A stretch of 64,000 nt of DNA from Fagopyrum homotropicum (GCA_033239125.1 BSWB01000001.1:23153501-23217500); one strand, 5' to 3'; positions 23,801 to 33,954 are shown, counted from the stretch's first letter. A program made the numbers and translations. The notes: generated by a model from the letters alone, not told the origin.

Positions 23801-25269
23801 GATGGATTCTTCTCCTACAAGAATTCGATCTAGAGATCCGCGACAAGAAGGGTTCAGAAAATTCTGTTGCGGATCATTTGAGTCGCCTAACACATCTAGA
23901 GGACGACCACCTACCTATAGATGACTCCTTCCCGGACGAGCATTTACACATTATAGAGGAGTGCATCGATGTGATCTCCAAAGGTAACGAACCATGGTTT
24001 GCTGATTTTGTTAACTATTTGGTTTGTCAGGAGATACCGCCCGGATTATCCTACGCACAAAGAAAGAAGTTCTTTAAGGATGTTCGGGAATACTTTTGGA
24101 ATGAACCTCTCCTCTTTAAGAGAGGTCCGGATGGCATTATTCGGCGATGTGTGCCGGAAGATGAGATGCAAAGTGTCATCCGCCATTGTCATTCACTACC
24201 ATGTGGAGGACACGCTAGCTCGAACAAGACTAGCGCTAAGGTATTGCAATCTGGATTCTTTTGGCCTACATTATTTAAAGATGTGCAAACCTTTGTTTCT
24301 TGCTGCGATGCTTGTCAAAGAACAGAAAATATCTCTAGGAGGAATGAGATGCCTCTCAATAACATCCAAGAGGTGGAGATATTTGACGTTTGGGGAGTAG
24401 ACTTCATGGAACCATTCCAATCATCTTGTGGTAACCAATACATACTTTTAGCGGTCGATTACGTTTCAAGATGGGTTGAAGCGATTGCCTCTCTTACCAA
24501 TGATGCCATGGTAGTGGTTAAGTTCTTTAAGAAGACCATCTTCCCACGATTTGGGACACCACGGACCATCATTAGTGATGAAGGCTCTCATTTCATTGCC
24601 CGGCGTTTTGAAGCTCTTCTATCTAAGTATGGGGTGACTCACAAGATCGCCACCCCTTATCATCCACAAACTAGTGGACAAGTTGAGATCTCAAACCGAG
24701 AGATCAAAGGAATCCTAGAGAAGACGGTTTCAAGGACTAGGAAGGATTGGTCTTTGAAGCTAGATGATGCATTGTGGGCATACCGGACTGCGTATAAGAC
24801 TCCCATCGGAACCACACCATACAACCTTGTGTATGGGAAGTCTTGTCACTTACCGGTAGAGTTGGAGCACAAGGCGTTTTGGGCAATCAAGTGGCTAAAT
24901 TTCAGCATGAAGGAAGCGGGAGAGAAGCGTCTCTTGGACCTAAATGAGCTTGAAGAACTCCGCTTGAACGCTTACGAAAACGCCAAAATCTACAAAGAAA
25001 GAGCAAAGCGTTGGCATGATAAGCATATCATTTCAAAGGACTTCAAAGAAGGAGATCAAGTCCTCCTCTTCAATTCAAGGCTTCGTCTCTTTCCAGGTAA
25101 GCTTAAATCTCGTTGGACCGGACCTTTTCTAATCAAACGTATTTTCCCCCATGGTGCAGTTGAAGTATGGGGTGAAGCGGGCGGAAGCTTTAAGGTGAAG
25201 GGTCAACGACTCAAGAAGTATACACCGAAACTCCAAGCTGAAGAGTTCGCGCCCACCGCACTCGAATAA
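20872..25269 (+). CDS. pol: Athila-type pol polyprotein (protease, RT, RNase H, integrase)
   Basis: An open frame of 1465 codons. Protease: DLGAS at residues 214-218, the aspartic active site. Reverse transcriptase: about 600-780, with the catalytic box FMDD at 743-746 in the F-M-D-D-F-S-V-Y-G form. RNase H: from about 885 (CDASDVAIGAVLG) to the VADHLSRL end near 1010. Integrase: HHCC zinc finger near 1100-1145, catalytic D1177, D1236 and E1272 with 35 residues between the last two (DD35E). The C-terminal part has the usual basic region. The ATG at 20872 is simply the first in frame; the true N-terminus probably comes from gag-pol read-through. Residues about 410-440, between protease and RT, are encoded by DNA full of the element's palindrome. 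No internal stop is seen, so the enzymes look intact. Confidence 0.93.
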   Translation: MLETILGKLQGLETRINKVDDHITKVDKAQKVLENQMFSHAEEVPRNQGKLPGKTEDNPKGRVMAITTRSGVTTTDPQPKFVEVPVEKEKEKGEEKEDVYVPPPAYKPPLPFPQSRAKARLDKQFGKFIELMSKLHISIPFIDAIVGMPAYGKFLKEILSNKRKLEDFGEVKMSSDSSDLIKTMKEKMPPKLKDPGSFCIPIGVGDVTYDALCDLGASVSIIPLALCRKIGLGDPKPVKMTLYMADRSITCPVGIVEDVPVKLGKFYVPIDFVVLDIPADSPVPIILGRPFLATSGCIVDCKNARLAFDIGEEKVEFILSTLVKEPIFDEDIFNIQDEEGLSREEVSAILFKDPLQKVITMSLMNVGEEEECNEVIEALEAQEEVCEEEFEKLHDEAENVRIQGHTLYSTAVDFTNKSVAHFRGLHGRGENRATVFLFHAQNHGRGEVREAVILGDSEGNCVSSSTSFDSSPTPSTPLDTSKEASDTPQEPLETPIVMELKPLPTHLRYAFLGPNSTFPVIVSSDLSIDEHSKLMVVLRKHRKALGYTIEDLVGIKHSLCMHKILMEEDFRTSRQPQRRLNPTMKEVVKKEILKLLDAGIIYPISDSKWVSPVQVVPKKGGMTVITNKNNELIPTRTVTGWRMCIDYRKLKNATRKDHFPLPFIDQMLERLAQHSHFCYLDGYSGFFQIPVHPDDQEKTTFTCPWGTFAYRRMPFGLCNAPATFQRCMMAIFSEYIEEIMEVFMDDFSVYGSSFDNCLSNLALVLQRCEDTNLVLNWEKCQFMVKEGIVLGHLISSRGIEVDKAKIETIEKLHPPTSVKGIRSFLGHAGFYRRFIKDFSKISKPLTNLLMKDAVFEFSQECLDAFNMIREALISAPIIQPPDWNLPFEVMCDASDVAIGAVLGQRKEGRTHAIYYASKTLDEAQLNYATTEKEFLAIVYAIDKFRSYLVGAKVIVYTDHAAIRYLLAKKDAKPRLIRWILLLQEFDLEIRDKKGSENSVADHLSRLTHLEDDHLPIDDSFPDEHLHIIEECIDVISKGNEPWFADFVNYLVCQEIPPGLSYAQRKKFFKDVREYFWNEPLLFKRGPDGIIRRCVPEDEMQSVIRHCHSLPCGGHASSNKTSAKVLQSGFFWPTLFKDVQTFVSCCDACQRTENISRRNEMPLNNIQEVEIFDVWGVDFMEPFQSSCGNQYILLAVDYVSRWVEAIASLTNDAMVVVKFFKKTIFPRFGTPRTIISDEGSHFIARRFEALLSKYGVTHKIATPYHPQTSGQVEISNREIKGILEKTVSRTRKDWSLKLDDALWAYRTAYKTPIGTTPYNLVYGKSCHLPVELEHKAFWAIKWLNFSMKEAGEKRLLDLNELEELRLNAYENAKIYKERAKRWHDKHIISKDFKEGDQVLLFNSRLRLFPGKLKSRWTGPFLIKRIFPHGAVEVWGEAGGSFKVKGQRLKKYTPKLQAEEFAPTALE

Positions 25270-26099
25270 GTGCGACTTTGGTCTAGCTACGGACCTTAAA
25301 CAAATCGCTTCTTAGGAGGCAACCCAAGGTATTGCATTTATGTTTTTGTTTTTGATTCATAGATTAGCTTAGTTTAGACGTTTTTGCTTTGTTTTGCCTT
25401 CGATATCTTCCGGTATGTTCGTGTTTTTGGATGTAGGAACAGTGGAAAAGGAAAGGGGAAGAGAAAATTTGAAGAAAAGTGACGAAACTTGGACTTTGGA
25501 GCATTACAGAGAGTTTCACGGCCTAAACCACGGCCGTGACAACTACAGTGACCGTAATTTCCAAAAGCCTGAAAAAAATCACCAAAACCACGGTTCCGTA
25601 CATTTCCACGGCCGTGGAACCCCCCGACAAACCATGATTTTCAAAAATTTTTACGGCCACCATATAAACCACTTTCCTTCACAAAACACATCTCACAAAC
25701 CCAATTCCACGCCCTAAACGCCGATTTGCTTCCCCTCACCTCAAATCTTCATTCGTTAATCGTTTTTAACGATTCTTTGGCCAAAACAGAAGCAAATCCG
25801 ATCACCAACAAGATCCAAGCAACAATCCGAGCGGCAAATCACCGAGGAAAGTAGAATTCGGATTTAAAAATCCAAAAACCTAGGTTTTTTCGCTCTTCTC
25901 TATCTTTGTCGATTCGGACTTGCATTTGCTAGAATTTTTAGAAATAACTGATTGGAATTGGAAGAGAATTAGTCTAGGACTGCTGCTGTGAACTTTGGTG
26001 AGATTTTGTTGAGATTTGCAAAATTACGCCCAAAACCACGGTTCCTGGAGCTTCCACGGCTGTGGAATACTTAGAACAGATCGTGGTTTCTGCCAGAAT
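25270..26099 (+). other. Spacer between pol and the third ORF, with palindromes
   Basis: No gene is apparent. The 107-codon frame at 25394-25717 is judged accidental because it runs through the palindromic words. CCACGGCCGTG(G) occurs at 25528 and 25606, with half-sites (ccacggttcc, ttacggcc) between them and a degenerate copy near 26055. Athila elements usually have a splice acceptor for a subgenomic message in this interval; none could be assigned with confidence. Confidence 0.6.
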
Positions 26100-27671
26100 A
26101 TGGATTTTGTGAGGAGAGTGTCCGGTAGGAATAAGGACAAGAATAAGGACAAAGATAAGAGCAAGAAAAGAAAGGGCAACCCCTCTTCCTCTTCTAGAGC
26201 ACCACCCCCTTCATCTCCTTCCCCTCCATCCTCACCATCACCACCTCGCCCTAGGATCCCCACCATCCATGAGGATCACTTAGACGCCTTAGAGAGGATA
26301 GAGGAGAGGACGGTCATAGGACCACGATACTTGCTGCTTGAGGAGCTAGAACCTTTGCATGTGATAGGGGACCTTACTTGGCTCTTGGATAGAGCCGGCT
26401 TAGTCATCTTCTCCGCTATTCGGGAAGATGCTTATGAGGAGATCACTAGAGAGTTTGTGGTTTCCTTCCAGCATAGTCATGTTGACAGGACAGTTTCTTT
26501 CCGGCTGATGGAAAGAAACTATGATTTTTTGATTAGAGAGTTCGGAGCCTTCTTTGGGTTCCAAGAGACCTTCAATGGTCGTTTCCCCAGTGGCGTGTAC
26601 GCCAAGGATTTCTGGGAAGAGATCGCTATGATATATGCCAGCGAGGACCGCTGGCAGCCTGTTGATACCAAGGCTAGATTGATCTACCATCTAGCCTTGA
26701 AGATAGCTCATAGAGTGCTTTCTGAGTGTCTCTTCCCTAGGATGGAGACACCTCAGAAGATCAAGACGGATGAGTTATTCCTGCTCTACAGCATGTTGTA
26801 TGGCAGGTCAGCTGACTGCGCCACCCTCTTAGCTGCTACCATGAGCAAGCTAAAGAACAAGAGGGCTGACAACATTGGATATGGTGGGATGGTTACCCAC
26901 CTTGCTAGACAGTTAGGGGTTGATTTTTCGGCTTGTACCCGTATTGCTGCTAGACCCCAAGGACTTCAGGCCCTTATGACTAGAGGCATCATCTTCCCCA
27001 CCCATAGAGGTCCACCGTATGTTGCTATGCCGTGGGAGAGTAGGACCGGGAAAGGCATTGAGTGGCTCCCTGAGTATTCCATTATGGCTGGACGCCATAA
27101 CTGGAAGGCGACGTTCGCTGCCATGCATGCGAACAGATTGGTAGCCCATCCCTACGTTCCACCACCACCAGTTATAGAGGAGGAGGAGATGAGAGATGAT
27201 TATGAGGGAGGAGGAGGAGCTGATCAGGACTTTGGCACATTCCCGAACCAGCCGGATGCAGTTCCCGACATGCCCAGACGTTCTCCCCGCCCTGCTAGAG
27301 CATCTGGCTCTTCCTCTCGCCGCGCTAGTGTGAGCGAGAGGCCTACTTGGATGGTTGACCCTCCTGCTTGGTATTCGACTCAGCCGGATTGGATTGGAGC
27401 TCCTCCACCATGGTCTACACAGCCGCCACCAGCACCAGCACCTTCCGATGCGCCGGCATGGTACAACCAGCCGCCTGATTGGTACGAGCAGTTGCCAAAG
27501 TGGGCTACCGACCTTTCCAGCAGGGTTGGAGCTTTGGAGATCCGCGCTGACGCTAGGGATGCACGTGTGGATGACCTTGACCACATGATGAGAGATGTAT
27601 ACCGCCAGCAGTTCGGGCGGTACTACGATCCCAGCTTCTCTCCATTTCCACCACCGTCTCCACCGCAGTGA
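26100..27671 (+). CDS. ATHILA-type third ORF protein (env-position ORF)
   Basis: This ORF lies downstream of pol where Athila elements carry their extra gene. The frame is open from 26016, but its first 28 codons are palindrome-rich leader, so the ATG at 26100 (MDFVRRVSGRNKDK...) is the likelier start, giving 523 residues. Features are a Lys/Asp-rich basic start, a Ser/Pro low-complexity linker, then a globular domain (residues about 60-350). That domain has the pattern known from the Arabidopsis ATHILA ORF1 family: 'FGAFFGFQETFNGRFPSGVY' ... 'RLIYHLALKIAHRVL' ... 'GGMVTHLARQLGV'. The C-terminus is acidic, then Pro/Trp-rich with repeated PxW units, ending in a short helix. No signal peptide or membrane segment is evident, so it does not look like a classical envelope protein. 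Function unknown. Confidence 0.8.
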   Translation: MDFVRRVSGRNKDKNKDKDKSKKRKGNPSSSSRAPPPSSPSPPSSPSPPRPRIPTIHEDHLDALERIEERTVIGPRYLLLEELEPLHVIGDLTWLLDRAGLVIFSAIREDAYEEITREFVVSFQHSHVDRTVSFRLMERNYDFLIREFGAFFGFQETFNGRFPSGVYAKDFWEEIAMIYASEDRWQPVDTKARLIYHLALKIAHRVLSECLFPRMETPQKIKTDELFLLYSMLYGRSADCATLLAATMSKLKNKRADNIGYGGMVTHLARQLGVDFSACTRIAARPQGLQALMTRGIIFPTHRGPPYVAMPWESRTGKGIEWLPEYSIMAGRHNWKATFAAMHANRLVAHPYVPPPPVIEEEEMRDDYEGGGGADQDFGTFPNQPDAVPDMPRRSPRPARASGSSSRRASVSERPTWMVDPPAWYSTQPDWIGAPPPWSTQPPPAPAPSDAPAWYNQPPDWYEQLPKWATDLSSRVGALEIRADARDARVDDLDHMMRDVYRQQFGRYYDPSFSPFPPPSPPQ

Positions 27672-29013
27672 CGACTTTGATGATCGACAGTTTAGCCGCT
27701 CCACCACCGCTTTGTGAGTTCTTTTTCTTTCTTTCTTTTCTTCTTTTTCTTTTCTTTGAACATTAGGGACAATGTTTGTTCCAAGTATGGGGTGGGGTGT
27801 GACTAATAGTTTGTATGCTTCTATTGAGACTATCTTGCATGTTTCATTCTATTGTTACACGTTTCATTATTGCATTGCATGAAAAAGCTTTTGAAAAACC
27901 CATAAAAATTGAAAATTTTTGAAAATTTTGTGCCCTTAAGAATAGAGATGATTTCTATGATAATCACCACTTGTGAATTGAGTTTTGATGACAATCGCAT
28001 GCTTAAACAAATAGTGAATTGAAAAGAAATTGAATGAGTTGATTATCCCTCTTTTGCAAATTTCATAACGTGATGAATGTTACTTAAATCATGTTGAGGA
28101 ATTAAGGTTGAAATCACATAATAAGTTCTTATGCTTCTTTTTGAGATGATTAAGGCAATTCGATTTTCTTTCTTCTTTCTTGGATCATTTAGCCCCTCAT
28201 TGAAATAATGATCTCCTTTACCTATCCGGGAATTTGGAGGAGTTGAATGAAAAAGGCATGTTTGATGTGGGAGGGCCATGAAAGCAATATTTTGCATTCA
28301 AAGGAATAGAAAGAAATTATAGGTTTGGGGAAGTCAATCATGACGATGAGTAACTCGGCACCATTCACATAGCCGGGTGTTTGTGTCTTGCCAAAGTCGG
28401 ATTGAGCGATATTCCTAGCGGATTATGGTATGTGCGCTAAGGGTTTGAGGCATCTCATAAAAATTGAGAAACGCCAATCTCCTAGGCTTCGGTTTTTGTG
28501 CACCTCTATCCATAACTCCAAAAGTAAAGTCGAAAAAATGAAAAGAAGAGAGCGAAGCTCTAAGTTGAAAGTGCTGCGGAAACCGCAAGAGAAGAAGAAA
28601 AGAGTAGTTATCCACTTTCCCGGATTCATGCACCACATTCCTTAAAGTTTTCCTTCCCTTTCCACAGTCTAGACCTTGTTTGAAAGTCCTTAAGATCAAA
28701 AGAATGTTATATGGCTTGGTGATCTAAATTGAAGTTTCTTATGATTGATTTTGATAATGTTTGAAGGTTATGATGTTTACATGGAAGTTTGATTGATTCA
28801 TGAGCTTTCTTTACTCTTTACTCTTTGATTAAGTGTATGAAAGTCTTATAAACGAATGAAGCAAGATTTGAGAATGATCTATTGATTAGAAGGCACATTC
28901 ATCCAAAAGAAGTTTTGCTTTGAGAAGGTACACATTATTTCATCCTAACTTGTGTTTTAAGGCTTTTGAAAGACCTTGCTTAGGGACAAGCAAGTGGCAA
29001 GTATGGGGTTATT
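27672..29013 (+). other. 3' internal spacer of the Athila element with two PPT-like motifs
   Basis: No gene is visible. Just after the third ORF is aagtatggggtggggtg (about 27783), a polypurine tract-like motif. A second, aagtatgggg (about 28999-29008), lies immediately before the 3' LTR and is the expected primer for plus-strand synthesis. The first could be an internal PPT. The ORFs at 28043-28700 look accidental. Confidence 0.65.
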
Positions 29014-30697
29014 TGTTATCATGAAATATTGTGATATTTTAGGCACGTTTTCTAAGCGTATTTCATCCATATTGGTAGTCATTGATAAAGCATTGAAGTA
29101 TTTGTGAGTTAGTTCATCTATTTTGTCGATATAGAGGTCTACATAAGCTTTGTGTTGATTGTAGGCAATTAAGAGCTAAATCCGAACGGATTGAGAGAGA
29201 ATGGAGTTTGATTGAGCATGTCCAAGGATTGAGGACATCTCTAGGAGCTAAGGATGGTGCTAACTTGAAGAATAGCACGAGGCTAAGGAAAATTACGATC
29301 TACCTCTAAACCACGCTCTAAAATACGGCCGTACTAGATTCCACGTTCTAGTCCACGGCCGTGGAACTTTGGCAAGAGAAGCGTGGTGCATTCCAGCAAC
29401 TTACACGGCCGTGGAGGGTTGTGACAAACCGTGACTCAATTCCACGCTCTAAATTACGGGTGTGGAACCCTTCCACGACCGTGATCTTGGCGATCTTCTA
29501 CGCAATATTTTAAGCTACGATCTTCTACGCAATGGGCCGGGCTTATATTTTATCTTACACTATAAAAGGACGGAAGAGGAGAGATTCTGTCACCTTCGCT
29601 TAGATTTTGCCTACGCTCATCACACGTGCCTAGGGTTTCAAGTTGGACGTGTGGAGATTACTATTTTGCAAACGGAAACCTGCGAAGAGTTGAAGATTTT
29701 GGAAGATTGTTAGTAAAGAGATTACGCTTCATCTTTAGGTTTGATTAGAAGACGAATTGACATCCCGTTCTTCGTTCTTATGTAAGAATTGTGATTGCTT
29801 GTGTTATTCCGAAACTATTGACATTATTGTTCTTGATTTGTGGATTTGAGATTGATTTGAGATTTATTCAAGGTTTTCGGAAGTTTTCATCTTTCATTCT
29901 TTTAAATCTTGAATTTGATATCAATATGACTGTTGTTGGCTAAAACCCTTTAGCAATTCTAAGGTGAAGGGTTGATAGTTGTGGCTTAGATGATGATAGA
30001 TCGAGCGTAAACAGATTGGACCCTGAGAGTTAGAGAGAATCGCCGACGAACCTAATCCACGGTCTGTTCTTGAGCTTCCACGGCCGTGGAACTCAAGATC
30101 TACCCGTAATTTTGTGTCAGTTTACGAAATTGCTTTTACTTTAATCCAAAGTTAAAGATTTGCTTTAACTTAGTCTTGGTTTGCCTTTTCTAGGTGGTAG
30201 TGAAGCCTCAACAACCTCTACCTCGATTTCGAGTGTCACAACCTTAATCGGTTTAGTTAGTCTTGATCCTTGGATTACAAGTCTGGGTATTTGACGTTAA
30301 TTCTTATATTTAGATCCCTTCTATACTGAAGCCTCAACAACCTTTATAAAGAGTGTCTTTAGGTGAATCATATAAGGTTTTTGGAACTTCACCGTACAAT
30401 TACTTTACATTCGTATACCTTTGCAAACCTCAACTCTGTCCCTATATCTTTAGTATATCTTGAATCGATTGCCACAGCTGGATTCCTAGATCTTTAGGAT
30501 TGTTGTTTTCCCAATAATTTGAAAAGCTTCATACATTTACTTGCTTGATAATCTATAACTGGATTTAACCCCCAAATCCTTGTGTTCGATACTCTGGAAT
30601 TCTTGCTTAACTATATCGATCCGTACACTGCGGGTTCGCTTGCTTAATTCTAGTTTTATAATTAAGACTTATTTGCACGCACGCTAAGTGGCGAACA
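29014..30697 (+). repeat. 3' LTR of the Athila-type element
   Basis: It runs from tgttatcatgaaatattg to ...gtggcgaaca, 1684 bp, the same architecture as the 5' LTR. Palindromes are at 29353, 29404 and 30078; TATA near 29561. Flanked on the right by agttt and then by plant-mobile-domain sequence. Confidence 0.93.
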
Positions 30698-32064
30698 AGT
30701 TTTTGTCTCTATGTTTGGGTCACTTGGGGCGTAGGCGATCAAGAGTGGAACATTTTATACAATTCTTGTATCTCTTTCATTGTGGGCTAGTATTCACGGT
30801 TTTGAATTTGGATCAATTTGCGGCCAATTTGTATGTGTCGTTGGAAACGAATCGATGCGAACGACATGGTCACTAGACGTTGCTAAAAAAAATCCAGGAT
30901 GACTTGAGGGTGTATGGGTGACAGTTTGTGATGTACCATATCATGTAATCATCAAAGTCGTGACAAGGAACTAGAACGAACGTTGCATCATGCGAATGGC
31001 TGCATATCGTGTCTAACCGTCTGTCCCACATATGTCACGTTGGATCAAACTCCAAGTTATAATGTCGTGTAGAAGTCCTTCTATTCAGAACCAAGGGACG
31101 AATCAGTTATAGGAAAATTTGTTGAAACCGTCCAAATTGGAGTGTCACCCTTTGGATGATACGGCTCAATGTGATGCCCTAACAAGAGATTGTACCCTTG
31201 TAGATAATGCTCTTGGATTGTAAGGGAACCATATGACCTCGCTGGTGTCGAGACCTTCAATTTGCACCTTGTGACGACGCAAACGGTTGGGTGAAAGCTT
31301 TAGTGTCCGGTCCTCCTCAAAATGGGCTCAATCGGAAGGTCTTGGCCCAATTGTACACCTTGAACCCGTGCTTGAAAATACGGGAAATTTACAGAAATCA
31401 AATGTTGCTTGAGGGTAAAAAAAAAACACTTAATGATTAATATGACTTAGGAATATTAGTGTTAATCGAAGTGTAAGATGATTGAAATCATTTACTTACC
31501 CTGAGTAGAATGGTAAATCCCGCGAGCTGATGTGTATGGTCTTGAGTCGTTTCGCCTAACTGTCGGTATAAGTACGCGGGGGTAAGGGTACCCTACGCGG
31601 TCTCCCCTATCCGAATGTGGTCGTCAACAAGGTCTAAGTGATATCCTCGAACCTTGTTGCCCGACTTGTCTTGAAATATTGTTATGCCCAACAACTGCAA
31701 GGTCGTGTGGATGTAGTTGCAAAAGGGTCGGCATCTCCAATAATCATGTTCTTCATGGCTTTGAGGTCCGACGCAGAAAATCCCTTCTATGGATCTCATG
31801 CCACTCATCCTCGTCCCAAAAATCTAATACTTTTGTCGTGCGTTCTTCAACCTCGTGTTTAGAAGTTAATGCATACATAACATTTTTGTCAATCGGTAAA
31901 CCGGTAATCTGAAGATCGTTGTGTAGGGTTATCTTCATCTCACCGAAGGGAAGGTGGAACGTGTCCGTGTTTGGTTGTAATCTCTCTACAAGCGCGTAAA
32001 CTAGTGTATGATCGACTTTTGTGAGATGGACCGATAACATCCATTGTAGCCTGGATTTTTCCAC
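30698..32064 (-). pseudogene. Plant mobile domain (MAIN-like / PMD) gene relic
   Basis: The minus strand from 32064 reads 'HLTKVDHTLVYALVERLQPN' then 'TDTFHLPFGEMKITLHNDLQ' and ITGLPID. This is the N-terminal signature of the plant mobile domain found in MAIN-like proteins and in transposons. After a frame change, 31800-31560 continues with a domain segment that meets a TAG at about 31600 and resumes in frame with AYLYRQLGETTQ. Here too TAG sits where the family normally has a Trp-Gly pair. Below 31500 a further segment (31390-31080) resembles the domain's C-terminal half but has several stops. The relic stops at the Athila 3' LTR. It is not functional. Cellular MAIN-like genes act in silencing and meristem maintenance; this copy is more likely transposon-derived. 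Confidence 0.7.
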
Positions 32065-33459
32065 TAGCTGCCGTCATGGTATGTGCAGATGCGTGTGATG
32101 TTAGATAATTAAAAGTTCACGAACACAAGTATCTTGACGTCGTACTCTACGACAATCTATATTCTCAAAAATATAAGATACGATGAAATTGAGGGGGATA
32201 GTTTAAATTATAATTGAAATTAATCTTACTCATTCACGTGTTTGTCAAATCTTGGTCACACTATGACCGGCGTACGTTGCAAGAACAATATCGGTCAATG
32301 GTCATCCAATTTCAATATTAACGATATCGTGCAGGAACCCATTATCGTTGGGTAACTAGTCAATGGTGTTAATTTTTTAAAAAAACTCATTTCAAACTCA
32401 TACTAGAAACCATACCAGACTCATACCAGGAACTCATATCAAAACCACATATCAAACTCATACGAGAATACTTACCGGGCAAACATACCAAAGCTCATAC
32501 CAGACAAATCATATCAATATACAGCGGAAACACATCAACAAATCATATCAAAAACTCATATCATACTTATAGTAGAAACTATACTAGACTCATATCAAAA
32601 ACTCATAACAAAACCACATATCAAACTCATACCAAAAATCATATCCGAGAAAATAGAGTACAAGTCAGAGAGTAACACACATACAATATGTATCAAAGTC
32701 GTACTAATAATGTCGATTTCTTTGCTTGGGAGACCAAGGACAAGGATTTGCATGTCTTTCTCCTTATCAGACACTGGAGGTTGGCCATCAGTTGTAACCA
32801 CCTCTTCAATCGGTGATGGTTGAGTTGGGGTTAATAGTTGAAAGTTTGGTGGATCAGACAACAGGAATCGTTGAGCCTTAACCTTGATCGACCCATTATG
32901 ATGGTTGAGTTAGGGTTATAGAGTTTGCGAGGAAAAAACGAAATTAGGAGATTGATTGGTGAGGTTGAAAAGTTCAAGTGTGATGTTGATGAGAACTATC
33001 GCCTGCAGAGATCGAAATGGGAGAGAGAGATTGTTCGCCGGATAGAATCAAATGGGATGGAGAGAGAAATTGTTCGCCGGAGAGAATCAAATGGGATGGA
33101 GAGAGAAATTGTAGAGAGAAGCGAGAAGTGCGAGAGAGAAATTGGATATCTGAAAGGTCGTTTGGTTTGAAACACATAGGGGGCTGGTAGAGGCTCGTTG
33201 TAGAGTGGGTTAAAATCCGTTCAATTATTTTAACATAAAATCAATTAGAGTAGGTAAAAATTAGAGGGGTCTACAAACAAACGCCCTTAAAAAGGGCATA
33301 TTCCACTCAATTCTTTCAAAAAAAAACTCGTTCAATCAATTACTAAGTTCAAGTTGGGCTAAATTTGAGCACATAAAGCCAACAAGGTTTCTCACAAAAT
33401 CAATTGGCAACACGAGTAGCCCACCGAACATGAGTAGCCCTCCGACCTGTGCTATTATC
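32065..33459. other. Gene-poor stretch with short tandem repeats
   Basis: 32361-32640 is a degenerate array of aactcatatcaaa/catacca words. 33010-33120 contains a 39-bp unit (gttcgccggagagaatcaaa within it) repeated about 2.5 times; 39 is a multiple of three, so it forms a 13-residue repeat in an 81-codon plus-strand frame (32925-33170, Glu/Arg-rich). On the minus strand, 32861-32595 gives an 88-codon frame with no recognisable motif. Neither frame can be called a gene with confidence. Confidence 0.5.
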
Positions 33460-33734
33460 GGTTCCTGCTATTTGTACCACATAAACCATGCTATATATAC
33501 CCCTCCTACGCCTACGTGGCGTAGGCGTAGAAAAAGTCTTCCTTCATTTTGCGAACCAAATGTATGTTATGGGCGACTACGCATGACGTACGCGTAGTAG
33601 GACTACGCGGCGTACGCGTAGCCATTTTCCTATATTTTTTTGAACGAAATCAACTTATTGCTACGCGTACGCCAGGCGTAGCCGGACCACATATATGAAT
33701 AGCACAAAACATATGGTACAAATAGCAATCTCGG
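33460..33734. mobile_element. 275-bp MITE, 8-bp TSD, with CTACGCGTACG palindromes inside
   Basis: The left end ggttcctgctatttgtacc and the reversed right end ccgagattgctatttgtacc form an inverted repeat of about 40 bp. The flanks ctattatc (33452-33459) and ttattatc (33735-33742) match in 7 of 8 bases, so an 8-bp TSD as for hAT elements is plausible. The interior is GC-rich with repeated ctacgcgtacg and cctacgcctacgtggcg words, most of which are themselves palindromic. It lies about 220 bp past the NodGS stop codon, so it may lie beside or within the 3' UTR/terminator region. Confidence 0.7.
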
Positions 33735-33954
33735 TTATTATCCAACGTGAGAAAACATTAACCCTCATAGGCTCCTACAATTAATGATATGATAAACGGT
33801 TTCAAAGACAATTAGACGCAATGGAGAAAACCTTGTGATTCTGACATTGACTTGGAAAAGAAACACAAGTGTCATTGAACAAGCCACACTGCGTAGCTGA
33901 AGCTAAGAGGTGATAAGATAGCGAACGTTGTTATTAATCCGGCAGAACTGACGA

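Larger units (their letters stand above)
17781..30697 (+). mobile_element. Nearly complete Athila-lineage Ty3/gypsy retrotransposon, 12.9 kb
   Basis: The order is 5' LTR, tRNA-Asp-type PBS, gag, protease, RT, RNase H, integrase, spacer, ATHILA-type third ORF, long 3' spacer, PPT and 3' LTR. Length, LTR size, PBS type, the FMDDFSVYG form of the RT catalytic box and the extra ORF after pol all fit the Athila branch of Ty3/gypsy. About 30-35 differences were counted by eye between the two 1.68-kb LTRs (about 98% identity), so insertion was recent. Flanks are cgttt on the left and agttt on the right, a 4/5 match. Gag has one nonsense codon and one frameshift, so this copy could move only with help. 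An older inverted solo LTR of the family lies 1.8 kb upstream. Confidence 0.93.

Noticed and set aside
26913..27707. 264-codon minus-strand frame
   Set aside because: It is antisense to the ATHILA-type third ORF; its length follows from the codon bias of that gene.
27783..27800. aagtatggggtgggg as the start of another LTR boundary
   Set aside because: No LTR start follows and the true 3' LTR begins at 29014; treated as an internal PPT-like motif.
33460..33734. CRISPR-like or bacterial palindromic array
   Set aside because: The palindromes are irregularly spaced, lie between inverted ends with a TSD, and the genome is a plant; it is a MITE.
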